From: Bacillus_BE sp042263505
GTDB lineage: Bacteria > Bacillota > Bacilli > Bacillales > Cytobacillaceae
NCBI RefSeq assembly: GCF_042263505.1
Contig: NZ_JBHKFI010000008.1
Location: forward strand, 62,001 to 126,000
Length of the DNA stretch: 64,000 nt
Direction: 5' to 3'
The notes below the pieces were generated by a model. That model ran no database searches, was not told the DNA's origin, and saw only the letters and a list, made by a program, of their open reading frames with translations. The position numbers and the translations under genes are program-made. Position 1 is the stretch's first letter, and the number at the start of each line of letters is the position of its first letter. This document shows positions 1 to 8,337 of this stretch, in pieces.

Positions 1-95
1 TTCTCAGAGAACCTTCTCCTTAAATATAAAAAGAATTCCATAAACTGTAACCAATTAAATTCCCCATCAGTCCATTATGATAAGGAGGGGATAAA

Positions 96-650
96 GTGAA
101 AAGAATGATTTTCAGGGCGTCTCTCATCACTCTGTTTTCCATCATCCTATTTGGATGCGACATCAAGGAAAAGGAAGACAAAATTGGTTCAATTGATGAA
201 AGGGTAACAAATTTTTCCATTGAAGGATATATCATGAAAAAGCAGGGAGATCGGATTCTGGTGGTTCGCTCTCAACCAAAAGATTTCAGTTCTACTTCGG
301 GCAAGGAGGAATTCTATGAGGCCATTTGGGTATCCGATATCACTAATGAGGTAGAATTAGGGCAAAAAGTTCGGGTATGGATTGATGGACCAATTATGGA
401 ATCCTATCCGGCTCAAGCGAAGGCGGATAAGGTAATACCGGTAATAGCAGATAATCAGATTGGAGCTGATTTATCAGAGGAAGAAGTCATCAGAAAAGCT
501 CTATCTTCTGAAAGGGAAAATGTGAAAGACTTTTTTCTTCCCGTAATTAAAAGCGTTACCTTTGATAAAGAGTCCGATTCATGGAAGGTTGAAATAAAAG
601 ATGAAGAGGGAACAGGCGTTACTCGTATAGTGATTCAGGATAAAAGATAG
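96..650 (+). CDS. DUF3221-type lipoprotein
   Basis: This encodes a 184-residue exported lipoprotein. A GTG start follows AAGGAGGGG with good spacing. The N-terminus is a short signal peptide ending in the lipobox LFGC, so Cys21 should be lipidated and the protein anchored outside the membrane. The rest (an acidic linker, then a small beta domain with a G-Y-I-M-K-K segment and a VRVWIDG segment near residue 95) resembles DUF3221 proteins of Bacillaceae. Their function is unknown. It stands alone upstream of the first Bce module with about 400 bp between them, so a link to that module is not shown. Confidence 0.75.
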   Translation: MKRMIFRASLITLFSIILFGCDIKEKEDKIGSIDERVTNFSIEGYIMKKQGDRILVVRSQPKDFSSTSGKEEFYEAIWVSDITNEVELGQKVRVWIDGPIMESYPAQAKADKVIPVIADNQIGADLSEEEVIRKALSSERENVKDFFLPVIKSVTFDKESDSWKVEIKDEEGTGVTRIVIQDKR

Positions 651-934
651 CAGGGATTTTTGTGAAAAAAAGTGAATGAAATGGAAATAAGAAAGTGCTT
701 CATAGGACAAGTAATGGTTTTTCATTTATTTACAAGTAGACTCAACGGGGACAAAAATCCTTTTCGTGCTTTTGAGGAAGTGTCCGATAGAATTTTAAAC
801 CGCCATTTTTCCCATTTAAAAAAATACTCCAAACAAGCGTTTCACTCTTATTCCTACTCATAAAGTGCAGTAACACTTTCACCTCAGGATTTTCGCGTAT
901 ACAAAGAAGGCAGGCCGTAAATAAAGCCCCAAGT
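651..934. other. Intergenic stretch without a convincing gene
   Basis: About 280 bases follow the lipoprotein gene before a repeat remnant and the bceR-like gene. A 63-codon reading frame at 672-863 has no clear ribosome binding site and no recognisable family. No strong promoter or terminator was identified. Confidence 0.5.
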
Positions 935-995
935 GGTTGAACTAACCATCAGTGAGGATGAAGAAAAATCCCTACTGACAGCTAGTTTCACTTTA
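935..995 (+). repeat. Degenerate 3' part of the dispersed structured repeat (copy E)
   Basis: This 61-bp stretch matches the 3' end of the repeats at 29535-29860, 31022-31344 and 56942-57155. It has ACTAACCATCAGTG near the left and TAGTTTCACTTTA at the right, with the middle lost. The left arm can still pair with the right arm (CCATCAGTGAGGAT against ATCCCTACTGACAG, with a few non-pairing positions), so a hairpin is kept. It lies just upstream of the bceR-like gene and could affect its leader. Confidence 0.6.
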
Positions 996-1058
996 TTGGG
1001 GATGTTCTTTTTTTTTGCTACAATACAACTAATAGTTCATATGAGGAGAGTCCTAACC

Positions 1059-1760
1059 ATGGAAAAAATTTTTATAGTGGAAGATGATTTAAAACTAGTT
1101 TCTCTATTAGAGGATTTTTTAAATAAATATGAATATGAAACCTATGCTGTGAAGGATTTTGATCAGGTGTTGTCACAATTTGAGCAGGTTCATCCGCATC
1201 TCGTTTTAATGGATGTGAATTTACCTAAGTTTGATGGCTATTATTGGTGTCGGCAAGTGAGAAATCTTTCGACCTGTCCGATTCTTTTTGTTTCAGCAAG
1301 AGACGCCAAAATGGATCAGGTGATGGCACTTGAAAACGGGGCTGATGACTATATTACGAAACCTTTTGACTATGAAATTGTCTTAGCCAAAATTAAAAGT
1401 CAGTTAAGAAGAGCCTATGGATCGTATGCATTGAGTCAAGTGGAAAGAAAGATAGAAGTTCAAGATTTAATACTCGATATCGAAAGACTGGAATTGCTTT
1501 TTGGAGAACAGCAAATCGATTTGAGTCATACAGAAGCGAGAATTTTGGAAGAATTAATGAGCAAAGTGGATCGGGTGGTAAGCCGAGAACGTCTTCTTGA
1601 GAAAATATGGGATGATGAGGTATTTGTAGATGAAAATACCTTGAATGTGTATATCGCTCGAGTACGGAAAAAACTTGCTCATTTGCAAATACAAGATGCC
1701 ATTCAAACGGTAAGGGGAAAGGGCTATCAGCTAAAAGCCAATTGGAGTGAGGAATCATGA
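1059..1760 (+). CDS. BceR-like response regulator (OmpR family)
   Basis: This 233-residue regulator is the first gene of Bce-type module 1. The receiver domain (about 1-115) has the acidic pair E8-D9-D10, the phosphorylation site Asp52 in LVLMDVNLP, and the DDYITKPF lysine motif. A winged-helix DNA-binding domain of OmpR type fills residues 135-230 and includes the NTLNVYIARVRKKL helix. The ATG at 1059 was chosen because AGGAGAG lies just upstream; the frame stays open further upstream but without homology. It overlaps the kinase gene by four bases. Its family regulates the adjacent detoxification ABC transporter in response to peptide antibiotics. Confidence 0.9.
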   Translation: MEKIFIVEDDLKLVSLLEDFLNKYEYETYAVKDFDQVLSQFEQVHPHLVLMDVNLPKFDGYYWCRQVRNLSTCPILFVSARDAKMDQVMALENGADDYITKPFDYEIVLAKIKSQLRRAYGSYALSQVERKIEVQDLILDIERLELLFGEQQIDLSHTEARILEELMSKVDRVVSRERLLEKIWDDEVFVDENTLNVYIARVRKKLAHLQIQDAIQTVRGKGYQLKANWSEES

Positions 1761-2734
1761 AGCTATTTTTTCGTGATCACTTAGCCCTCACGTTCATTTA
1801 TTTTTTTCAGCTAGCAGCAGTCATTCTTGTGTTTTGCTTGGATGGGAAAGAGAATGGAGCAACGATTGGGTATGCTTGTTTCTTGAGCACCTGCATCTAT
1901 GTGGGGTATTTATTTTTTCGATATTTTGCCAATAAATCCTTCTATCAACGGCTATCCACTCCACTTTTGTCACTCCATGATTTAAGTATGAAGCAGCAAG
2001 CTGCCCCGCTCCCGGAGAGCTTTGACCGTTTGCAAAAAAATCTTATCCATCATTATGAGCAAGAAATTTATGATTACAAGCATAAACTTGATCATCATAC
2101 GCAATTCATGAATCAATGGGTCCATCAAATGAAGACGCCGATTTCGGTCATCCATTTATTAATTCAAGATCTAGAGGATGAGGTAAAGGATTCCATTGAT
2201 GAAGAACTGGATCGTTTACGTAAAGGTTTGGAGATGGTCTTGTATAATTCAAGGTTAGAATCTTTCGAAAGAGATTTTCATGTCGAAACAATCCAGCTTT
2301 CATCCTTGGTCCGAACAATGACTTCAACACAAAAACGTTTGTTTATTCGCAATCGGGTTTATCCGGAAATCGACATAGATCCAAATATCGTTATTACTTC
2401 AGATGAAAAATGGCTTTCTTTTGTTCTGCTTCAGCTGACAACCAATGCAGTAAAGTATACAGCGAATAAGGGTGAACGAATTCTTTATCGTGTGCAAAAG
2501 AAAAATGGGCATATCCTTTTAGAGGTTGTGGATCACGGAATTGGGATACCGACAAGTGACTTACCACGTGTTTTTGATCCCTATTTTACAGGAGAGAATG
2601 GCAGGAAATTTCAGGAATCAACAGGGATGGGGCTTTATTTGGTGAAGCAAATATGTGATAAGTTAGGTCATCAGGTGAAAATTGAATCAGACTTAGAACA
2701 AGGGACAACGGTGCAAATTTTTTTCTCCATGTAA
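1757..2734 (+). CDS. BceS-like intramembrane-sensing histidine kinase
   Basis: This 325-residue kinase has two N-terminal transmembrane helices (about 10-30 and 37-58) with almost no extracellular loop. That is the hallmark of BceS-type kinases, which sense flux through their partner ABC transporter rather than binding drug directly. The H-box reads QWVHQMKTPIS (His about 123), followed by N, G1 (DHGIGIP) and G2 (GMGLYL) ATP-binding motifs. The start overlaps the regulator's stop (ATGA). The transporter genes follow after about 100 bp containing an operator-like repeat. The antibiotic recognised cannot be deduced. Confidence 0.9.
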   Translation: MKLFFRDHLALTFIYFFQLAAVILVFCLDGKENGATIGYACFLSTCIYVGYLFFRYFANKSFYQRLSTPLLSLHDLSMKQQAAPLPESFDRLQKNLIHHYEQEIYDYKHKLDHHTQFMNQWVHQMKTPISVIHLLIQDLEDEVKDSIDEELDRLRKGLEMVLYNSRLESFERDFHVETIQLSSLVRTMTSTQKRLFIRNRVYPEIDIDPNIVITSDEKWLSFVLLQLTTNAVKYTANKGERILYRVQKKNGHILLEVVDHGIGIPTSDLPRVFDPYFTGENGRKFQESTGMGLYLVKQICDKLGHQVKIESDLEQGTTVQIFFSM

Positions 2735-2740
2735 GTTTCC

Positions 2741-2765
2741 TTACAAAATCGTAAGCTAACTGTAA
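2741..2765 (+). promoter_or_regulatory. BceR-type operator upstream of module 1 transporter
   Basis: TTACA-aaat-CGTAA (2741-2754) is one mismatch from the known BceR inverted repeat TNACA-N4-TGTAA. A second half-site TGTAA follows at 2761-2765. It starts just after the kinase stop codon and lies about 75 bp before the ATPase gene, where the transporter promoter would be. Confidence 0.6.
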
Positions 2766-2833
2766 TTTAATGAAATGGTTGGTTTTTATCGTTCAAGCTA
2801 TGATAAGGATATCGATGAACGAGGAGGGAGCTT

Positions 2834-3604
2834 ATGGCAATCCTGCAAGTTAAACATTTAACAAAAATTTATGAAGGAAGCATTAAACAAAAGGCATTGG
2901 ATGATATCAATTTTTCCATCAATCAAGGTGAGTTTGTTGGAATTATGGGTCCTTCTGGGAGTGGAAAGACTACCCTTTTAAATATGATTGCTACGATAGA
3001 CCAACCAACTTCGGGGGAGATTATGATTAATCAGAAGGATCCCCATCAACTGAATCGCAAGGAGACGGCTCTGTTTCGACGGGCTGAACTTGGTTTTGTC
3101 TTTCAGCATTTTAATTTACTGGATACGTTAACTGTGGAGGAAAATATCGTTCTTCCGCTTACCTTAGATGGCATGAATGTTAAGGAGATGGAGAGAAGGC
3201 TTGTTCTAGCTGCTAAGAAGTTAGGGATAGAAACAATCTTAAAAAAACGGACTTATGAAATCTCTGGTGGACAGATGCAAAGAACGGCTATTGCACGGGC
3301 AATTATTCATCAGCCATCACTCATTTTAGCAGATGAACCTACCGGAAATCTGGATTCAAAAGCATCCAGGGATGTCATGTTGATTCTTGAAAAGATTAAT
3401 CGAGATGAACAAGCAACGATATTAATGGTTACCCATGATCCGGTTGCGGCAAGCTTTTGCCATCGTGTCATTTTTATAAAGGATGGCAGACTCTATAACG
3501 AAATTTATTGTGGTGAACAGCGTCAGGCGTTTTTTCAAAAGATTATCGATATGCTTTCTTTATTAGGAGGAGACAGTCATGACCTTTCGACAATTCGCCT
3601 ATAG
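2834..3604 (+). CDS. BceA-like ABC transporter ATP-binding protein
   Basis: This 256-residue ATPase belongs to the MacB/BceA group. Visible are Walker A (GPSGSGKTT, about residues 39-47), Q-loop VFQHFN, signature SGGQMQR, Walker B LILADEPTGNLD and the H-loop His in VTHD. GAGGAGGGAG precedes the ATG. The last 26 bases overlap the permease gene, as in characterised bceAB pairs, so the two are translated together. It should power a single-permease transporter that frees lipid II-cycle intermediates from peptide antibiotics such as bacitracin or lantibiotics (family knowledge; substrate inferred). Confidence 0.92.
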   Translation: MAILQVKHLTKIYEGSIKQKALDDINFSINQGEFVGIMGPSGSGKTTLLNMIATIDQPTSGEIMINQKDPHQLNRKETALFRRAELGFVFQHFNLLDTLTVEENIVLPLTLDGMNVKEMERRLVLAAKKLGIETILKKRTYEISGGQMQRTAIARAIIHQPSLILADEPTGNLDSKASRDVMLILEKINRDEQATILMVTHDPVAASFCHRVIFIKDGRLYNEIYCGEQRQAFFQKIIDMLSLLGGDSHDLSTIRL

Positions 3605-5486
3605 AAATGTAATGCGCAACAAGCGTACCTATGCGGCTTATTTCTTCAGCAGTGCTTTCTCTGTGATGATTTTTTTTGTCTTTGCGCAATTTATTTTTCA
3701 CCCGGATATTCAAAAGGGTGTGACGAATATAGCTGCTGTGCAATTAATGATTGCCGCTGAAGTCATTATGTATTTTTTTGCGTTTTTCTTTGTATTGTAT
3801 TCCGTTGGTTCATTCTTAAAAACGAGAAAGCGTGAATTCGGCATATTGATGATGCATGGGATGACAAGAAGACAGTTGAACTTGCTCGTCTTTTTAGAAA
3901 ATATGTTGATTGGTACAGGGGCAATGCTTTTTGGAATTCTGTTTGGCATGATTACCGGAAAGCTGTTTTTTATGATTGGGTCAAAGATGCTTGATGTGAA
4001 GGCAATTAGCTTTCATTTGTCATGGGGTGCTTTAGGATTAACCATCATTGCCTTTTTTCTCTTATTCTTGTTTATTTCAATGTTCACGACCTTTTTGGTT
4101 CGCACTAATAAACTACTTGATTTATTCCAATCGGGTCAAAGGCCGAAGAAGGAACCGAAAGTTTCTATATGGCTGTCCCTCTTATCTGCGGTTTTACTGA
4201 TCACCAGCTATTATCTTGCAGCAACGACGACGATGATGACCTTGATCTATCGAATTTTACCGGTGATTTTGATGACCATTATTGGGACCTATTTTTTCTT
4301 TACCCAATTATCCGTTTTTATTGTCAGAAGGCTACAAAAAAATCGGTTATGGTTTTGGAAAAAGACGAATATTGTGACATTATCAAGTCTCTCTTATCGC
4401 TTAAAGGATAATGCGAGGATGTTTTTTATGGTGACAATTGTTTCCACGGTGGCTTTTTGTGCAGTTGGAACTCTCGCTTCCATGAATGTTATTAATAAAC
4501 AATTTGAAGTGGATTATCCTGCCGCAATCAGTTATGTTGCCAAGGATAAGAACCCTATTCACGGGGAGCATTTAGCTGAGATTCAGCATGGTTTAAAGCA
4601 GAAAGGGATTCCTTATCATAGCAATCAATTCCCAATTAAGTATGTCGAGATTACTTCTGCTGCAGATTCTCATGCTGTATCAATCATTCCGCTGATTTCT
4701 TTTTCAGATTATAAAAAAATTGTCCAGTATTCGGGATTTACATTTAAAGAGAAACCTTTAGAGGGAAAAAAAGTATTAGGAATGACCACTCATCGTTTTG
4801 AAAATGATGGACAGGATGCAACCTATACTTTAAAACAAAACGATCTTTCTTTGCGTCAAAAGGCTTTTACAGAACATGTTGTGATTCCAAGAGAATTGGT
4901 TGGGAATGAAGGACTCGTTGTCAGTGATGAGCTCTTTGCACACATAAAGGGGACGAAAACGAATCAGTTTACCGGCTTTTTTATTAAGGATTTTGTGAAA
5001 ACAAATGGGATGTTTAAGAATTTAGTGGATAATGGACATATTTGGTATGACGAAGATCAAAATTATGCGATGGCGGTCAGTGGAACATTACTGAAAGTAC
5101 AGAAGAGCTTATTTAGTATGATGCTCTTTATTGCCTTAATGGTTGGAGCGGTGTTCTTTATCGCTGCGGGCAGCTTTTTATATTTCCGCTTATATGCTGA
5201 TTTAGATTACGACTTGCATCAATATGAAATAATTATGAAGGTCGGGCTAACGGATAAGGAATTGAGTCAAATAGTGACAAGACAGCTGATGCTATTATTT
5301 TTCGTTCCCATTCTTGTTGCCATCATTCATAGTGCATTTGCGTTCATGGCACTGCAGAGCTATTTTACCTTATCAATCGCTTCTGACATGATTGTTGTGC
5401 TTGTCAGCTTCTTTGTTGCCCAAGTACTCTATTTTCTCGTGATTCGAAACAGGTATCTGCATAAATTGAAAAGAGCTCTAATATAG
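3579..5486 (+). CDS. BceB-like ABC transporter permease
   Basis: This 635-residue FtsX-family permease has about ten membrane helices. The large extracellular domain of BceB proteins, used for antibiotic sensing, is visible as a hydrophilic stretch (about 310-500) between the seventh and eighth helices. The ATG has TTAGGAGGAGA ahead of it and lies inside the end of the ATPase gene. With the upstream regulator and kinase it completes a four-gene resistance module. The extracellular domain differs strongly from that of the second permease at 11200-13197, which suggests different drug specificity. Confidence 0.92.
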   Translation: MTFRQFAYRNVMRNKRTYAAYFFSSAFSVMIFFVFAQFIFHPDIQKGVTNIAAVQLMIAAEVIMYFFAFFFVLYSVGSFLKTRKREFGILMMHGMTRRQLNLLVFLENMLIGTGAMLFGILFGMITGKLFFMIGSKMLDVKAISFHLSWGALGLTIIAFFLLFLFISMFTTFLVRTNKLLDLFQSGQRPKKEPKVSIWLSLLSAVLLITSYYLAATTTMMTLIYRILPVILMTIIGTYFFFTQLSVFIVRRLQKNRLWFWKKTNIVTLSSLSYRLKDNARMFFMVTIVSTVAFCAVGTLASMNVINKQFEVDYPAAISYVAKDKNPIHGEHLAEIQHGLKQKGIPYHSNQFPIKYVEITSAADSHAVSIIPLISFSDYKKIVQYSGFTFKEKPLEGKKVLGMTTHRFENDGQDATYTLKQNDLSLRQKAFTEHVVIPRELVGNEGLVVSDELFAHIKGTKTNQFTGFFIKDFVKTNGMFKNLVDNGHIWYDEDQNYAMAVSGTLLKVQKSLFSMMLFIALMVGAVFFIAAGSFLYFRLYADLDYDLHQYEIIMKVGLTDKELSQIVTRQLMLLFFVPILVAIIHSAFAFMALQSYFTLSIASDMIVVLVSFFVAQVLYFLVIRNRYLHKLKRALI

Positions 5487-5527
5487 CTTATGAATAAAAA
5501 GCGATAGCGGTGTGTAAAAAATTATGA

Positions 5528-6145
5528 ATGGGGAGAGTGACAAGACTGACACAATTTATTGAACAGTATGGATATATCGGAGTTTTCCTGTTGATTGCCC
5601 TTGAGAATGTGTTTCCGCCGATTCCGTCTGAGGTAATTCTTACTTTTGGGGGAATGATGACGACAAGATCAGATTTAACAATTACGGGAGTCATTTTGTC
5701 AGCAACATTAGGATCAGTTGTGGGTGCTGTAATACTTTATAAAATAGGAAATCTTCTGGATATAAGAAGATTAGAAAAAATAATTGATCGTTTTGGAGTG
5801 ATTTTAAGAGTTAGGCATGAACATATTCACAAGGCTTTTCGTTGGTTTGAGAAATATGGGTATTGGACGGTTCTCATTTGCCGATTAATTCCGTTAGTAA
5901 GAAGTCTGATTTCAATTCCTGCGGGGATGTCAAGAATGAAATTTCCTCTTTTTCTTTTCTTTACAACAATTGGAACTTTGGTTTGGAATATCATTCTTGT
6001 TACTGTCGGGGCTGCTTTTGGGGAGTCGTGGGAGGAAATTGTTCAGTTCATGGATATTTACTCTCGTTTTGTTTATCTGGTGTTAGGGATGGGAATAGTT
6101 GCATTTCTAATTGCCTTTATGGTGAGAAAGAGAAAGTTAAATTAA
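5528..6145 (+). CDS. DedA-family membrane protein
   Basis: This protein of about 205 residues belongs to the DedA/SNARE-associated (VTT) family of polytopic proteins. Members such as UptA or PetA translocate undecaprenyl phosphate or phosphatidylethanolamine across the membrane. Family signatures seen are ENVFPPIPSE near residue 27 and the R-x4-R-S-L-I-S-I-P-A-G motif near residue 120. The start is uncertain: GGGGAG at 5530-5535 lies too close to the GTG at 5537, and the family's usual N-terminus begins near the CTG at 5546. Lipid-carrier recycling would fit beside a bacitracin-type module, but this is inference. Confidence 0.85.
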   Translation: MGRVTRLTQFIEQYGYIGVFLLIALENVFPPIPSEVILTFGGMMTTRSDLTITGVILSATLGSVVGAVILYKIGNLLDIRRLEKIIDRFGVILRVRHEHIHKAFRWFEKYGYWTVLICRLIPLVRSLISIPAGMSRMKFPLFLFFTTIGTLVWNIILVTVGAAFGESWEEIVQFMDIYSRFVYLVLGMGIVAFLIAFMVRKRKLN

Positions 6146-6147
6146 TA

Positions 6148-6194
6148 GGGTTTGAGGGATCATCCATGATGGATTGTACCTCAAACCCTTTTAT
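6148..6194. terminator. Bidirectional intrinsic terminator
   Basis: A perfect 10-bp stem GGGTTTGAGG/CCTCAAACCC (6148-6157, 6179-6188) is followed by TTTTATT. It lies between the convergent DedA and hydrolase genes. Confidence 0.85.
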
Positions 6195-6742
6195 TAATAT
6201 CCTGAAACTAACTTTTTTCTTTTCTTGAAATAGTCGACAACTTTCCCGCGGTAGATTAATTGAAACCTAGGGAGTTCTTGTATATCATGCGGTGTGACAA
6301 GGGAAAGGGGTTTTTCTATCTGACTAATGCCACATTCCATTAAAACTGTTGCAACAAATTGAGAACAAAAGAAACAGTTTTTTCTATTAAGATTAATTCG
6401 AAATAGAAAAGCAAATAATCCTAATAGATTGTAACGATAATCCTGTTCTTGTTCTTCAAACTTTTGAATGTACCGACATGTTTCCTCAAATTGTTTCTCG
6501 GAAACACGGCAGCAATAAATTGCACAACTGGCATGCTGAAAAAGATTGGATTGAAGATTTTCTTTGACGAATCCTCCAATAAAGGGGTTACTCGGGTTTT
6601 TTCGACCAAAACTATAAACAGATCTTAATTGATTGTCCAAAGAGATAGATGCATGATTATAGGGCTTTTTCGTATAAAGCTTTATCATTCTTGTAAAAAT
6701 GGTCCCCGTGTCGGTGAATAGTAAATATACTTTTCTGTCCAT
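6194..6742 (-). CDS. YiiX/YebB-like permuted NlpC/P60 hydrolase
   Basis: This 182-residue protein resembles circularly permuted papain-fold (NlpC/P60, DUF830-like) enzymes. The His of KPYNHASISLD near residue 30 comes first and the catalytic Cys of FFCSQFVATVL near residue 125 comes later, the permuted order. No signal peptide is visible. Relatives are thought to be amidases or lipid-modifying enzymes, but the substrate is unknown. The gene has a purine-rich GGGAGG upstream and is followed by a shared terminator. It may be transcribed with the membrane-protein operon upstream (24-bp gap). Confidence 0.7.
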   Translation of the reverse strand: MDRKVYLLFTDTGTIFTRMIKLYTKKPYNHASISLDNQLRSVYSFGRKNPSNPFIGGFVKENLQSNLFQHASCAIYCCRVSEKQFEETCRYIQKFEEQEQDYRYNLLGLFAFLFRINLNRKNCFFCSQFVATVLMECGISQIEKPLSLVTPHDIQELPRFQLIYRGKVVDYFKKRKKLVSGY

Positions 6743-6766
6743 TGCTATTCCCTCCCTTTAAAAGAG

Positions 6767-7405
6767 TTACCTGGTTGTTTTCCTTTTGTAAACGAAATAG
6801 TACATACTTAGCGGCCACCATAAAATTGTGAAGATGGGATACACAGCCCAGATATCATTTGGAGTGGTTACGGCATTTACAATGATAAAAAATATGCTGA
6901 TAAATAGACTTGCAGATACAGAAAAGGCCACAAACGTCTTTTTTCGTGCATGATATAAGGATAACGGCCACCAGAGTACGGCAAATGCTGGGAAGATGGC
7001 CCATGGGAATTCAGGTGATATGGCCATATTTAGAATCGTGTAATAGAGAATGATGCTGATGCTTCCAATAATTGCTGTGGTAAGAGTTCTGGCATATTCC
7101 TTTAAATACATGAGAATGGGCCACCAAAGAATGGGTAGAATCGTGTACAGGGACCAAGGATGTTCAGGTGAATAGACGATATTTTCTATTACAAGAAATC
7201 CAATGATTAATAAACTATATAAAAGAGATAAGAGCTCAAATCTTCCTTTTCTCGCACAATACACACCAATTGGCCAAAAAAGAATTGCAAACATCGGATA
7301 GAAGAACCAGAGATACATAGAGCTTGTTATTAAATTCACAATTATTAAGAAAACAATCGTCATGATGCTGCCAGCAACAGCAAATCCAAGATTATAATTT
7401 TTCAT
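6767..7405 (-). CDS. Membrane protein built of four tandem two-helix units
   Basis: This 212-residue integral membrane protein has about eight helices arranged as four repeats of about 50 residues. Each repeat ends in a variant of W-x2-YP-x-FA-x-L-x-WP-x3-Y; I see FFYPMFAILFWPIGVY, LYTILPILWWPILMY, IFPAFAVLWWPLSLY and VYPIFTILWWPLSMY. The upstream gene carries one copy of the same unit. It resembles the small 2TM-type domains found beside PadR regulators. The function is unknown; the operon context suggests a role in signalling or membrane stress. The start is an ATG with AAGGAGGAAG ahead of it. Confidence 0.75.
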   Translation of the reverse strand: MKNYNLGFAVAGSIMTIVFLIIVNLITSSMYLWFFYPMFAILFWPIGVYCARKGRFELLSLLYSLLIIGFLVIENIVYSPEHPWSLYTILPILWWPILMYLKEYARTLTTAIIGSISIILYYTILNMAISPEFPWAIFPAFAVLWWPLSLYHARKKTFVAFSVSASLFISIFFIIVNAVTTPNDIWAVYPIFTILWWPLSMYYFVYKRKTTR

Positions 7406-7418
7406 CGTTTCTTCCTCC

Positions 7419-7817
7419 TTATCTCAATTTTAACCATCTAAAATACATCGTTAATGGCCACCATAGGACGGCAAATGTCGGATAAACAAACCAGATGATA
7501 TGTGGTGAATAGTAAAAATTGATAAACATCATTAAGGCAATAATCAAAAGACTTCCCCAGATGGAATATCCTAAATTTAATTTGGCTGAATGATTTTTCA
7601 TCGGCTGCTTAAAGCCTAATTCTTTCTTGATATCTTCAATATCGCCAAAATCGACAATGGCTTTATTGATGGCATCTTCCTCTTCCTTTCCTTGTTCCAT
7701 TAAATCCCAAACCTTTTCTTCAAGGTTTTGTAAAACTTCCTGCATGATGGCTTGTTTTTCGGCACTTTCAGGAACATCTTTAAATAATTCATCAACATGA
7801 TTCATTAATTTTTTCAC
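7419..7817 (-). CDS. HAAS/permease-prefix-domain protein with C-terminal 2TM unit
   Basis: This 132-residue protein has two parts. Residues 1-75 are a helical acidic domain (V-D-F-G-D-I-E-D-I-K-K-E-L at its end) of the HAAS / permease prefix domain type, which typically follows PadR genes. Residues 80-130 form two membrane helices ending in VYPTFAVLWWPLTMYF, the same unit repeated four times in the next gene. The start overlaps the PadR stop by four bases. In related operons PadR represses the pair; the molecular role is not established. Confidence 0.75.
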   Translation of the reverse strand: MKKLMNHVDELFKDVPESAEKQAIMQEVLQNLEEKVWDLMEQGKEEEDAINKAIVDFGDIEDIKKELGFKQPMKNHSAKLNLGYSIWGSLLIIALMMFINFYYSPHIIWFVYPTFAVLWWPLTMYFRWLKLR

Positions 7818-8146
7818 AATAATCCCTCCATAAACAAATCAATAATTGCTTTCGTTTCTTGCCATTCTTCAACCATTTCTTTTAAATAAGCCTTTCCGAG
7901 GGGAGTAATGCGGTAATACTTTCGCTTTCCTCCATGGGAGATATCCCCAAAGTAAGACTCGATTAATTCCTTTTTTTCCAATCGCTGAAACACGGCATAG
8001 AGTGTTGCCTCTTTTATTTGAAATCGATTATCTGTTCGAACGCTTATTTCCTTTGAAATTTCATAACCATACCGATCTTCTTCTAGGATGAGGCGCAGGA
8101 TAATTGAATCCAAATGTCCGCGAATGATATCACTTCTGATCATCAT
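7814..8146 (-). CDS. PadR-family transcriptional regulator
   Basis: This is a winged-helix repressor of about 110 residues. The N-terminal domain shows RGHLDSIILRLI, the EDRYGYEISKEI helix and the wing GGKRKYYRITPLGKAYL; a short C-terminal dimerisation helix follows. Two adjacent ATG codons (8146 and 8143) follow AAGGAAG; the second has the better spacing. The longer upstream reading frame would run through the promoter and operator and is rejected. It heads an operon with the two membrane proteins and is almost certainly autorepressed through the palindrome at 8176-8205. Confidence 0.88.
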   Translation of the reverse strand: MMIRSDIIRGHLDSIILRLILEEDRYGYEISKEISVRTDNRFQIKEATLYAVFQRLEKKELIESYFGDISHGGKRKYYRITPLGKAYLKEMVEEWQETKAIIDLFMEGLL

Positions 8147-8175
8147 GACACTTCCTTGTATATCTATTCTATCTG

Positions 8176-8205
8176 ATAGAGTAATAATACCTCTTATTAC
8201 TCTAT
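8176..8205. promoter_or_regulatory. Palindromic operator of the PadR operon
   Basis: A perfect 12-bp inverted repeat ATAGAGTAATAA-N6-TTATTACTCTAT sits exactly between and across the -35 and -10 elements of the promoter. This is the position expected for a repressor site. Confidence 0.75.
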
Positions 8206-8212
8206 GTGTCAA
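8184..8212 (-). promoter_or_regulatory. Sigma-A promoter of the padR operon
   Basis: On the minus strand, TTGACA (8212-8207), a 17-bp spacer and TATTAT (8189-8184) lie 38 bp upstream of the PadR start codon. Confidence 0.75.
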
Positions 8213-8337
8213 AGTAATTTTTGCAAATATAAAGATTTCATATTTGGGATGTAATGTAATAGTACGATTGGTTTGTATTCTTATAATCTGAATGATTTAC
8301 AGCTTACTGCTAAAAAAGTAGAAGAGAACCATTATCC

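Noticed and set aside
672..863. 63-codon reading frame on the plus strand
   Set aside because: No good ribosome binding site, no family match, and it lies in a gap that also holds a decayed repeat.
4169..4411. 80-codon frame inside the module 1 permease gene
   Set aside because: It is a shadow of the BceB-like coding sequence in another frame.
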